DNA of 45,620 bases. Source: Planctomycetota bacterium. GTDB taxonomy: Bacteria; Planctomycetota; Planctomycetia; Gemmatales; Gemmataceae. A program made the position numbers and the translations under genes. Shown here piece after piece: positions 27,843 to 36,371 of the stretch. Under the pieces are notes generated by a model that worked only from the letters and a program-made list of their open reading frames with translations, did no database searches and was not told where the DNA came from. The stretch's first letter is position 1; each line of letters starts with the position of its first letter. Location: positions 1-45,620 of the forward strand of contig RFZJ01000025.1 in assembly GCA_009920765.1 (NCBI GenBank). The letters are read 5' to 3'.

Positions 27843-28844
27843 ATGTTACATCCTAAAATATCGATAATTACTATTTCTTTCATATCTGCAATTGTTTTAC
27901 CATTATACCCTCTAAACATTCAGGCATCTGAAGAAGAAGAAATAAAAAAATCACTCGACTTATTAAGGTCTGCCGCAAAGGGGCACATTGAAAAAAAGAG
28001 CTGTTTTGGCTGTCATAATCAAGCTTTTCCAATGCTAGCTTTTTCAAATGCAAGCAAACGAAACATAAAAATCCCAAGTGAAGAGACAAAGGCACAAGCT
28101 GATTTTGTTTTGGAGTTCCTCAAAAAAAACCAAGAAAAGTATTCGGAGGGAAAAGGGACTGGCGGGGAAGCAGATACTGCAGGATATGCACTTTTAACTC
28201 TCGAATTAGCAGGGATCAAACCAAACGAGACAACGGATGCTGTAGTCACCTATTTGTTAAAACATCAGGCAGCAAATGGTTATTGGAAAGTAACATCGAA
28301 TCGGCCCCCTTCTGAAGCCAGTCATTTCACAACCAATTATTTGGCGCTTCGCGCTTTGAGGGTATGGGGGAATTCAAATTCAAAAAACGAAATTGAAGAA
28401 AGAACAAGAAAATCGGCTGCATGGATCTTGGAAACTTCCCCAAAAACAAACGAAGATCAAGTATTTCAGCTCCTTGCTTTCTCAGAATTGAAGGCAAACA
28501 AAACTAACATGGAAAAATGTGCCAAGGACTTAATCGCCAAACAAAAACCAGATGGCGGGTGGTCTCAAATGGAGAACATGGATTCTGACCCCTATGCTAC
28601 TGCAACAGCATTGGTATCGCTTCATCTAACTGGAATACTCTCCAATAGGGACAAAGTCTTTCAAGATGGCATCAAGTATTTGATCAAAACTAGAAAAGAA
28701 GATGGCTCATGGTTCGTCAAATCCAGAAGTAAGCCATTTCAAACCTATTATGAAAGTGGTTTTCCTCACGGCAAAGATCAATTCATATCCGTTGCCGCAT
28801 CCGGTTGGGCTACTACAGCATTACTACTATCGCTTTCCGAATAA
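27843..28844 (+). CDS. Heme-motif protein with squalene-cyclase-like alpha/alpha toroid
   Basis: 333 aa with a signal-like N-terminus (hydrophobic, residues 7-28). A CFGCH heme motif lies at Cys54-His58. The rest resembles prenyltransferase/squalene-oxidase repeats: HQAANGYW, QKPDGGW (234-240) and RKEDGSWF (285-291) are QW-like motifs. At the place of the class II cyclase DxDD motif it has DSDP (247-250) followed by YATATAL, so the fourth acidic residue is missing and cyclase activity is doubtful. Related planctomycete proteins are annotated only as prenyltransferase/squalene oxidase repeat proteins. It is the last gene of the module D run, 3 bases after the DUF1501 stop, and convergent with the gene ending at 28858. 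Confidence 0.85.
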   Translation: MLHPKISIITISFISAIVLPLYPLNIQASEEEEIKKSLDLLRSAAKGHIEKKSCFGCHNQAFPMLAFSNASKRNIKIPSEETKAQADFVLEFLKKNQEKYSEGKGTGGEADTAGYALLTLELAGIKPNETTDAVVTYLLKHQAANGYWKVTSNRPPSEASHFTTNYLALRALRVWGNSNSKNEIEERTRKSAAWILETSPKTNEDQVFQLLAFSELKANKTNMEKCAKDLIAKQKPDGGWSQMENMDSDPYATATALVSLHLTGILSNRDKVFQDGIKYLIKTRKEDGSWFVKSRSKPFQTYYESGFPHGKDQFISVAASGWATTALLLSLSE

Positions 28845-28857
28845 ACCTGAGAAACGA

Positions 28858-30186
28858 TCATTGTTGGATGGGTATTTTAATTTGTAGGATGTTTTTATTT
28901 CTTTTGAGTGTCAGCGAAACAACATCGCCTGGTTTTTTTGAATCAATAGCGTAAAAAAAGATATCAGACTCCCTTAACAGATTTGTTTTTTCATCAAAGC
29001 CAAGCAAAATATCACCTTTTAATACTCCAGCTTTGTGGGCGGCAGCATGGGGCCCAAATTGGCCGACATGTTTAGCTCTTAACGCCATTGAATTTTTGCT
29101 TAGACCTTCAGCTTTTATTTCGTCATCAGTCATATTTTCCAATAATATTCCACCAAGCACCATTCTACGGAGCATCCATGATGAAGAACGCCAAGATATA
29201 TCATCCTGCCTTCTCCAAGATCCGGGCAAGCACAATTCAAGATTTACATTTTTATTATTTCGAAGTACTTCGACGGGAATTTTTCCACCAGATGCAGGAA
29301 TTGAATTCAACACCCATTGAATATCAGCAATTGAAATAATGGGTTGACCGTTCATGAAGCGAACAACATCGTTTTTCTTAAAACCTGAAATATCTCCAAA
29401 TGATTTATCTTTTACTTCAATCAAGGCTCCCAAGGAATCAGGATGAAAAACTAAACCAATTGATTTTGGGTGTGGATAAGGAAAAAGAACTTCCTCAGAA
29501 ATCTTTGATTTACCCAAACGAAGATTTTCCCTAATCGCCTCGCCAACCTGATGACAATGAATACAACTTTGAACCACTTTCCCATCATAATCCAATTTGG
29601 AAGTGTACTTTGTTTTTAAAGTTGGAAATAACTCGGGTGATTCAAACTCGGGCTTGGGGCCTTTCTTTTTCAACAATGCAGTCTTATTTGATGGATAATT
29701 ATCGTGCAGTTGCAATACCGCTTGCATTGCTTTGCCCAAGCCAACAAGTGAAACATCCCCCGACCAGTTGGTTCGATGCGACCGCGTCCCATATCTGCCA
29801 TAAATCGTTCCATCCGCATTCAAAAACATAATTGCAAATGATTGATCATAATCAAATTGAAAAAGTGACAGATCCAAGCCGTTGGTACCAACAATTCGTA
29901 CTCGAACAAACTTCTCCAATAGCGATTTGATAACAGTATCTTTTTCCATCAATTCATCATCCAATTTGACACATTCTTCGCATGGCAAACAGCGAAGGAC
30001 AACCATCAAAGGCTTATTATTATTTTTGGCATCTTCGATTCCCTTGTTAAAATTGTTGTAATGCCAAAAACCACTAGCTTCATTTTTAATTTTGTCTTCC
30101 TTGACTTTTTGCTCCCTCGTCTGAGCCAAAGAAAGGCCAGCAAATGCGAGAACACAAATAAAACTACTGATGAAAAACTTATTCAT
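28858..30186 (-). CDS. Thioredoxin-like + c-heme + PDZ fusion protein
   Basis: 442 aa with a clear signal peptide (FFISSFICVLAFAGLSLA). Residues about 40-165 form a thioredoxin-like domain with CLPCEEC (Cys66, Cys69, Cys72) followed by KLDDELMEKD, like DsbD-gamma/thioredoxin_7 proteins. Residues about 195-225 hold a heme motif CIHCHQ (Cys208-His212). Two PDZ-like segments follow, about 250-320 (IEVKDKSFGDISGFKKNDVV) and about 375-442 (AAHKAGVLKGDILLGFDE). The first lacks the usual protease neighbour. No catalytic protease domain is present. The combination suggests a periplasmic redox adaptor that docks onto a partner through PDZ (inference). It is the last gene of a minus-strand run, 18 bases after the ceramidase-like gene. 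Confidence 0.83.
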   Translation of the reverse strand: MNKFFISSFICVLAFAGLSLAQTREQKVKEDKIKNEASGFWHYNNFNKGIEDAKNNNKPLMVVLRCLPCEECVKLDDELMEKDTVIKSLLEKFVRVRIVGTNGLDLSLFQFDYDQSFAIMFLNADGTIYGRYGTRSHRTNWSGDVSLVGLGKAMQAVLQLHDNYPSNKTALLKKKGPKPEFESPELFPTLKTKYTSKLDYDGKVVQSCIHCHQVGEAIRENLRLGKSKISEEVLFPYPHPKSIGLVFHPDSLGALIEVKDKSFGDISGFKKNDVVRFMNGQPIISIADIQWVLNSIPASGGKIPVEVLRNNKNVNLELCLPGSWRRQDDISWRSSSWMLRRMVLGGILLENMTDDEIKAEGLSKNSMALRAKHVGQFGPHAAAHKAGVLKGDILLGFDEKTNLLRESDIFFYAIDSKKPGDVVSLTLKRNKNILQIKIPIQQ

Positions 30187-30204
30187 TTGATGGAATCCTT
30201 AAGA

Positions 30205-32328
30205 TCATGGTTTTAATTTAATGCCTGCACGAAGTTCAATTTCTTTTTGATCCAGCGCCTTGGGATAAATTGCGACTTCGTCAATCTTTCCTTCCCAACT
30301 GAAAAGCCCATCAAGCCGGCCTCCAATGCAAAATGCTGAATTTTTTACCGATGCACCTACATCACCTTCAATTTCTTTTTTACCATCAAGATAAATCGTG
30401 ACTTTTTTACCACTACGCACCATTGCAACATGATGCCATTCCTTCAAGGAGACAAGGGTTTTTCCTGAAAGCAAGGGGGTCAAGCTATTACCTCTTGTAT
30501 AAGAAAGATATCCTGGGTTAGAAACACCCCCAAGGCAAAGATGCTCACTTAAAAGGCCAGTATCGCCCGAAACTCCCCTAGAGAAAAAGAAACCAGCTAT
30601 ATTGCGTGAATTAGGGGGAAGGCCATTCCAAATCCAACCTTCGATGGTAAAGGCTTCATCAATATTTTTGATATCAGCAACCATGCTGCCGCCTGCAAAA
30701 TGAACAGAATGATTTAGTTTATTATCACCAAACACCTTTGACTGGGGACCAGGGAGGTAAAAAGCTTTCCGATCCAAATAACGTCCATGATTTTTGTTGG
30801 GAGAAAAGTCGACCGCAGTATTTCCCTCGATATCTTCAAACCGCCAATAAGCAGAAGGTGAACTTTTGCTAATAATTTGCGAATATTCACACATTAATGG
30901 GGTTCGGGATTTTCTTTTTGTTTGGGCGAGTTGTTCCAAAGAAATCAGCAAACTTTCAACTATCTTAGGTTCTGCGCCAACTTCAAGGGAAGCAGTTCGT
31001 GCAGGCCACGTGGTATATCCCCCTAAAGCATGCTGTTCAGGTGGGGGTATGTAACCCTCCGCACCATTGGCAAGTTCAATGTTCATGGTAAGTTCAAACG
31101 GACATTGTTCCTTGATTTTAATTCCGGTAATACCAAAGACTTCATTAGGAATCGCAGCAATACCCAATCCCCCTATTCGGATTGCCTGAAGTTTCAATTC
31201 AGCTTCAGGTTTTTCGAGAAGGTAAAACTGTTCTTTAGCATAAACTTCGTCCCTGTTTTTAGGGAGTGGGGACTGCATTTTAGAAACCAAAGTTCTAGCC
31301 CACTCTTCCCTTTTTTTATCTGGTGTTCGTTTACTGAAACCCAATAATGTTTCTTTAATTTCGAGTGGAACCCAATTTTTATAAACAACAGAATCAAGTG
31401 CTTTATAGCAACGATCTGCTATGTTTTTAGCAAATGCCTGAACATCTCTTTTAGGGGCAACATCGCCATAATTCATCCACATAAGATCACCACTAGTGCC
31501 TTGAGACATGAAGGAAACATTATTAGACCCGGGAGATTTTGCGTTTATATTTTGATTTAAGGCTTTGCAAAAATGGCCGTAGTAATCAGCAGAAACAGCA
31601 GGACTTCCATAATAATGCATGGAGTAATTAGCAAAAACTGCAAGGGGTTTACCTTCGTATGATTGCACTGAAAGCAAAGTGATTGCAGTATCAACTGGCC
31701 CCGAAGGGCCAATTACATTGGGGTTTTTATGCCCGGGATGCATATTCGCCCTGACAGTTTTATCACCAAATGGATCCACCAGCATTTTGTCGGGTTGATA
31801 AATCCAGCGTCTGCAAAAAGTATGTTCATCATCATGAAATGCGGTCCAGCCAATTCGGGCAGCAACTTTGCTTTTATGGGCTAAAGTTATAGCTCTAACA
31901 ATTTGAGGAGCAAGAAAAGATTTGTATGCCTCATCCGCCCTAGTTCCCAATACCCCCATTGCGGCAGGGGCAGAATGTGTATGAGTTGCACTAATCATAA
32001 TATTTGCAGCGGGAATTCCAGTTGTCTCCTGGGCCATGCGTTTAACGGGATCAAGAAAATCACGTGGCATCATGCAACTATCAACAACAACCAGTGCAAT
32101 CTGGTTTTTCCCATCATCAAGAATCAAGGCCCGGACAAAAAGATCATCAACTTTAGCTTTGGCAAGGACTTCAAGAAAACCACCATTAACTATAACGGGG
32201 AAGTTAGTGGGTGAAATATCAACTTCCGCCGCACCAGCTTTAAATACTTTATTGATTGTATCCTGGGCTCTTGAAAACGCAGGAGAAAGCAAAAGCAATA
32301 GTGGTAACAAATAAAATATTCGACCCAT
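30205..32328 (-). CDS. Neutral/alkaline ceramidase-like protein with C-terminal LamG-like domain
   Basis: 707 aa. Signal peptide FYLLPLLLLLSPAFSRA, then KAGAAEVDISP, the classic opening of the neutral/alkaline non-lysosomal ceramidase N-terminal domain. The zinc-type motif ATHTHSAP is present (His116, His118), with further conserved pieces NYSMHYYGSP and FMSQGTSGDLMW. The catalytic domain runs to about residue 480. Residues about 495-705 are a concanavalin/LamG-like domain (AYWRFEDIEGNTAVDFS, WHHVAMVRSGKKVTIYLDGK). Ceramidases cleave the N-acyl bond of ceramide. Planctomycete relatives are numerous and mostly untested, so another amide or ester substrate is possible. It follows the DUF1501 gene by 46 bases. 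Confidence 0.87.
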   Translation of the reverse strand: MGRIFYLLPLLLLLSPAFSRAQDTINKVFKAGAAEVDISPTNFPVIVNGGFLEVLAKAKVDDLFVRALILDDGKNQIALVVVDSCMMPRDFLDPVKRMAQETTGIPAANIMISATHTHSAPAAMGVLGTRADEAYKSFLAPQIVRAITLAHKSKVAARIGWTAFHDDEHTFCRRWIYQPDKMLVDPFGDKTVRANMHPGHKNPNVIGPSGPVDTAITLLSVQSYEGKPLAVFANYSMHYYGSPAVSADYYGHFCKALNQNINAKSPGSNNVSFMSQGTSGDLMWMNYGDVAPKRDVQAFAKNIADRCYKALDSVVYKNWVPLEIKETLLGFSKRTPDKKREEWARTLVSKMQSPLPKNRDEVYAKEQFYLLEKPEAELKLQAIRIGGLGIAAIPNEVFGITGIKIKEQCPFELTMNIELANGAEGYIPPPEQHALGGYTTWPARTASLEVGAEPKIVESLLISLEQLAQTKRKSRTPLMCEYSQIISKSSPSAYWRFEDIEGNTAVDFSPNKNHGRYLDRKAFYLPGPQSKVFGDNKLNHSVHFAGGSMVADIKNIDEAFTIEGWIWNGLPPNSRNIAGFFFSRGVSGDTGLLSEHLCLGGVSNPGYLSYTRGNSLTPLLSGKTLVSLKEWHHVAMVRSGKKVTIYLDGKKEIEGDVGASVKNSAFCIGGRLDGLFSWEGKIDEVAIYPKALDQKEIELRAGIKLKP

Positions 32329-32374
32329 GTATGCCTCGCATTAACAAAAAGATAACAAGAAAATCTGGGACTTA

Positions 32375-33814
32375 TTATGACTGGGTTCTGGCAAGCTCTG
32401 TAATGGCTTCGCCAGACCTTATAATCGGGGTTGGTCTACCACTGAAATCTTTCAATGCAATATTTTTATAATCAATCCCAAGATGTTGATAAATGGTTGC
32501 AAGAAAATCTTCAGGAGAGACCTTGCGAGAAATAGGGTCCTCACCTTTTTTATCCGTAGCGCCGATGATTTGTCCGGTTTGAATCCCACCTCCTGCAAAG
32601 AGGAAAGAGCCAGCTCTAGGCCAGTGATCTCTTCCAGGTTGAACAACACCAGCAGCAGCGCTGGCAACCCCACCCCCACTACTTGCAACATGGGAAATAC
32701 GAGGTGTTCTGCCAAATTCTCCACCAACTGCGACCAAAACTCGCTTTTCCAATCCCCTTGCATAAATATCTTCGATAAGGGCAGTAACAGCTTGATCAAA
32801 GAATGGGGCACGGTACTTTAAGGCATCAAATACATGATGATTGACTGCGTGGTCATCCCAGTTGGCAACTCTGCCACATAGCGGGCCATCAAATTCAGTT
32901 GTAACAATATCTACGCCAGATTCCACCAAACGCCTGGCCATCAAGCACTGTTGCCCCCAAGAATTCCTACCATAACGGTCACGAACTTTTTCCGGTTCAA
33001 GTGAAAGATCGAAGGCTGTTTGAGCCTTGGGGCTAAGAAACATATCAAGTGCCTGGCGTTCAAATTGATCCATCGCCAATGAATTGCTTGTCTCATCAAT
33101 GGATCTTAAAACTTGAGAAAGCGACTTACGCAAGCCTACTCTTTCAGCAAGCCTGTCCCGCTGCGCAAAATCTTTAAGACCAATATTGGGAATGGAAAAT
33201 TGGGGGTTGTTTGGATCACCCAAAATTTTGAATGCATCATAACCACTACCTAAATAGGTTGAACCAGCTATGGTAAAACTGTCATAACGATCCACCGGAT
33301 TTACTGCGACATAATTAGGAATACTTTTTGTACCCCCTGATCGCAAATAATTGGCAATCGACATCCAATCAGGATACTTTGGCCCGGGTTTATCTTGGGC
33401 ATCCGGATCGCCTGAAAGCATTTGCAAAGAACCTGCAGGATGGCCACCACCTGAGTGAGCGATCGAACGCAAAAGTGTGTATTTGTTAGCAATTCCAGCA
33501 AGCCCTGGAAGCAGTTCGGTCAATTGGATGCCTGGCACATTGGTATTAATTTGCTTGAAAGGGCCACGATACTCAGCAGGTGAATCCGGTTTGGGATCAA
33601 AGGTATCAAGGTGACTGCATCCACCTCTTAGCCAAACAAGAATAATCGCAGTTTTTTCAGACTGGTTTTCAGCGCCTCCTAGGTTTCGCAAGTTAAATAA
33701 CCCAGGCATGCTAAGGCTTGTAAAACCACCTAAACCTAAACGAAGCAATTCCCGCCTGCCAATTTTATTGGTGCCTCGAACCAGGCCTCTGCAATTAATA
33801 AAAGATTTGTTCAT
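32375..33814 (-). CDS. DUF1501 family protein, Tat-exported
   Basis: 479 aa from the ATG at 33814. The frame extends to a TTG at 33847 that would only add residues before the signal. Tat-type signal KIGRRELLRLGLGG (Arg20-Arg21). Motifs: RGGCSHLDTFDPKP (63-76, with a Cys in the first motif), NWDDHAVN, GEFGRTP (365-371) and GRDHW (394-398). Gly/Ala-rich residues separate the last two motifs (SSGGGVASAAAG), a longer spacing than in the other copies. It is the ESGV type. This is the only DUF1501 gene here without an adjacent DUF1549/DUF1553 gene; its neighbours are the ceramidase-like and thioredoxin-heme genes. Confidence 0.9.
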   Translation of the reverse strand: MNKSFINCRGLVRGTNKIGRRELLRLGLGGFTSLSMPGLFNLRNLGGAENQSEKTAIILVWLRGGCSHLDTFDPKPDSPAEYRGPFKQINTNVPGIQLTELLPGLAGIANKYTLLRSIAHSGGGHPAGSLQMLSGDPDAQDKPGPKYPDWMSIANYLRSGGTKSIPNYVAVNPVDRYDSFTIAGSTYLGSGYDAFKILGDPNNPQFSIPNIGLKDFAQRDRLAERVGLRKSLSQVLRSIDETSNSLAMDQFERQALDMFLSPKAQTAFDLSLEPEKVRDRYGRNSWGQQCLMARRLVESGVDIVTTEFDGPLCGRVANWDDHAVNHHVFDALKYRAPFFDQAVTALIEDIYARGLEKRVLVAVGGEFGRTPRISHVASSGGGVASAAAGVVQPGRDHWPRAGSFLFAGGGIQTGQIIGATDKKGEDPISRKVSPEDFLATIYQHLGIDYKNIALKDFSGRPTPIIRSGEAITELARTQS

Positions 33815-33971
33815 ATTAAGTGCCAAATCATCGACCAAATCAAACAACTATATCCATGATCTAATATTCATAATTCTAACCAATCCAATTTGCCAATTCA
33901 TAGTTATATTTGAAAATTCAGACATCCATTTTAAGTGAATACTCACTTTTTGCGATTTAAACAGAATATGA

Positions 33972-34000
33972 TTGACCAAATGCCTGATGAAGATTACGAA
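33972..34000 (+). promoter_or_regulatory. Weak sigma-70-type promoter candidate of the DUF1080 gene
   Basis: TTGACC (33972-33977), 17-base spacer, TACGAA (33995-34000). The -35 box is good and the -10 poor. A purine-rich ribosome site, AAAGGAAAA, lies before the ATG at 34039. Confidence 0.25.
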
Positions 34001-34038
34001 TGGAATAAGTAAATAAATCAAAGAAAGGAAAATTAATC

Positions 34039-34683
34039 ATGCGATTTTTAACCTGTTTCGTTGCATTCGCTTCCATTCTTAGCTTTGCAATTTCCCAGGA
34101 AAACACCAAATTTGTCATGTTATTTGATGGAAAAACCCTTCAAGGGTGGGATGGAAATGAAAAAGTATGGCGGGTTAAAGACGGAGTGATTGTTGGGGGA
34201 TCCTTCGAGAACAACCCTAGAAACGAATTCCTCACTTATAAATCAAGTTTCAAAAACTTTATCCTCGAACTGGATTACAAACTTGTTTGCAAAGATGGCG
34301 ACCCCAATGCAGGCATTCAATTCAGAAGCAAACGCATTGAAAACCCACCCAATGAAATGTTCGGTTTCCAAGCTGACATAGGCAGTTACAAAAAAGGCAA
34401 TCTTATATCTGGCAGCCTATATGATGAATCCAGAAGGAAAAAGTTCCTCGTTCAATCTGATCCTAAACTCGTCAAAGAAATTGAAAAACTCGAAGATTGG
34501 AACACCTATAAAATTTACGCAAACGGAAACAAAATCGAATTATACCTCAATGGAAAAAAAACCTGCGATTACACTGAAAATGATGCATCCATCGAAACCT
34601 CTGGTTTCATAGGCCTTCAAATCCACGGAAACTCCAAGGCAGAAGTTTACTACAGAAACATCAAGGTCCAAGAATTACCTTAA
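34039..34683 (+). CDS. Secreted DUF1080 (3-keto-disaccharide hydrolase-type) protein
   Basis: 214 aa. Signal peptide LTCFVAFASILSFAIS, then the DUF1080 opening MLFDGKTLQGWDGNEKVWRV with VKDGVIVGG, and later DPNAGIQFRSKRI and WNTYKIYANGNKIELYLNGK. One domain fills the whole mature protein, the usual length for the family. DUF1080 proteins have a concanavalin-like jelly-roll fold; some members hydrolyse 3-keto-disaccharides and many planctomycete copies are untested. A good purine-rich Shine-Dalgarno precedes the ATG. The next gene starts 14 bases downstream, so the two are probably co-transcribed. Confidence 0.9.
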   Translation: MRFLTCFVAFASILSFAISQENTKFVMLFDGKTLQGWDGNEKVWRVKDGVIVGGSFENNPRNEFLTYKSSFKNFILELDYKLVCKDGDPNAGIQFRSKRIENPPNEMFGFQADIGSYKKGNLISGSLYDESRRKKFLVQSDPKLVKEIEKLEDWNTYKIYANGNKIELYLNGKKTCDYTENDASIETSGFIGLQIHGNSKAEVYYRNIKVQELP

Positions 34684-34697
34684 CATTTCTACAAGCC

Positions 34698-36341
34698 ATG
34701 CCCCTAAACCTAGAAAACAAACCTGCACTTAACAAATTGAACTTTCTAGGTTTAAGCATTGCTGGGACTATTTTATTCTGTTTTGCATACTCTCAGGCCC
34801 CTCTTTATTACTCCAATCAAAATCAATACTTCCTGCATGGCTTTTCCAAAGCCAGAGTGGGTTACCTTGAAAAAGATTGGCTGGGAAACACCACGGATCC
34901 AACCCCCCTATTCAGCGAACTCGTTTGTTTTAGCATCTCTTGGATTAACGAATACATCTTTTATTTGTACTACGCGATCTTACAAGGAATTTTTCTTTTT
35001 TGTGCTTGGATCATTTACCAGCGAAAATCCAAAACTTATAACCTTGAAATCAGTCATTACGCTTTTTTCAGTGCAATATTCATTCTTCTTAACTCTGCAG
35101 CATTACGCTGGTTATCATATCGCTTATTGGGGCAAGATTACCCTTGGTTTTTACAGGCAGGGGTTGCAGGGCAATACATTCTCGGCGCAATGTTTCAACC
35201 TTCAAATTTCGGTGTCTTCTTATTGCTTGGCCTGTCCCTTTTTCTGATTGGGAAACACGTTTCCGCTACTGTATTCACCTGTCTTGCAGGAATACTGCAC
35301 ACCACCTATTTATTAAGTGGAGCGTTCATTATCATTGGGTTTCAGTTATACTTGGTACTAGATGGCAGGATAAAGAAAGCAATGCTAATTGGCATACTAG
35401 CCCTTTTGTTGGTGATGCCCTCAGTTTTTTATGCTGCTGGCAATTTTCAACCTTCAACGACTGAAGGTTTTAAAGAAGCCCAGGAATTTCTTGTGAAATT
35501 CAGGCTTCCCCACCATTGCCTCCCCTCCTTATGGCTTGACTGGGTTGCATGGCTGCAAATAATTTGGATCATACTTTCGATATTACTTTTGCGAAAACAA
35601 AAAGAATTTACGATACTTCTCGTTCCATTTTTACTAGGGACTTTGCTTACCATATTACAGGTTTTAACACAAAACAACACACTGGCGTTACTATTTCCCT
35701 GGCGAATCAGTTCGGTGCTTGTTCCATTGGCAACCATGCTGATCCTCTCAGAATCAATGGTTTTATTCATTCGTTATTTTCCGAAGTTTAATCCGTTTTT
35801 CCCTTCCGTGGTCACAATCGTACTACTTGCATTCCTAGGCATTGCAATCCCTGTTTTAAAAATCGGATTTGTCATCAATGAAAACGAAAATTCACTCCTT
35901 GCACATATCAAAAACCACAAGGCAAAAGATGATCTTTATATGATTCCTGTCAATATTCCAAATCTTGCTGCAACCACCCGTGGATCTCTTTCAAGCGATT
36001 TCAAGCCCCTACGCAAAAAAACCACCGATACCAGGATAGTACCGATCGATATGCAAAGATTCCGTCTGTATGCCCAAGCACCTCTTTACGTTGATTTCAA
36101 AGCCATACCTTACAAAGATGCGGATGTTCTCGATTGGCACAAACGGTTGCTCCGTGCCCAAGATTGGCAAAAACGATTATTGGACAGTGAAACACCCAAA
36201 TTAATCAAGGAATTAAGGGAAGAGCACATCACGCACATCGTAACCAATGCAAAAGTTGAGATGGAACAATCTGAATTGGAATTAAAGTTTTCCGATGAGC
36301 ATTTCAAGTTATGGAAAATAAAAGAAGCCCGAGAACCCTAA
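34698..36341 (+). CDS. Polytopic membrane protein of unknown function
   Basis: 547 aa with about ten hydrophobic segments (for example LGLSIAGTILFCFAY, AIFILLNSAALRWLSY, LLLGLSLFLIG, AMLIGILALLLVMPSVFY, VTIVLLAFLGIAIPVL). Between the first two is a conserved-looking loop with NQNQYFLHGF and YLEKDWLGNTTDPTPLFSEL. A soluble C-terminal part (about 400-547) faces one side. The layout resembles large bacterial glycosyltransferase-like or polymer-export membrane proteins of the GT-C kind, but I see no diagnostic motif, so no function is assigned. It is coupled to the DUF1080 gene (14 bases). It ends inside a hairpin shared with the opposite strand. Confidence 0.75.
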   Translation: MPLNLENKPALNKLNFLGLSIAGTILFCFAYSQAPLYYSNQNQYFLHGFSKARVGYLEKDWLGNTTDPTPLFSELVCFSISWINEYIFYLYYAILQGIFLFCAWIIYQRKSKTYNLEISHYAFFSAIFILLNSAALRWLSYRLLGQDYPWFLQAGVAGQYILGAMFQPSNFGVFLLLGLSLFLIGKHVSATVFTCLAGILHTTYLLSGAFIIIGFQLYLVLDGRIKKAMLIGILALLLVMPSVFYAAGNFQPSTTEGFKEAQEFLVKFRLPHHCLPSLWLDWVAWLQIIWIILSILLLRKQKEFTILLVPFLLGTLLTILQVLTQNNTLALLFPWRISSVLVPLATMLILSESMVLFIRYFPKFNPFFPSVVTIVLLAFLGIAIPVLKIGFVINENENSLLAHIKNHKAKDDLYMIPVNIPNLAATTRGSLSSDFKPLRKKTTDTRIVPIDMQRFRLYAQAPLYVDFKAIPYKDADVLDWHKRLLRAQDWQKRLLDSETPKLIKELREEHITHIVTNAKVEMEQSELELKFSDEHFKLWKIKEAREP

Positions 36342-36353
36342 GGCCTCGGGCTT
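36312..36353 (-). terminator. Rho-independent terminator of the PVC heme gene
   Basis: Perfect 9-bp stem AAGCCCGAG / CTCGGGCTT (36325-36333 with 36345-36353) and an 11-base loop. Read on the minus strand it is followed by CTTTTATTTTCC, a T-rich tail. On the plus strand no T-tract follows directly. The TAA stop of the membrane protein gene (36339-36341) lies in the loop. Confidence 0.7.
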
Positions 36354-36371
36354 GCAAAGGCATTTTAACCA

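Noticed and set aside
34759..35247. 162-codon open frame overlapping the membrane protein gene
   Set aside because: It runs in another frame of a gene with consistent transmembrane pattern and gives no coherent protein.
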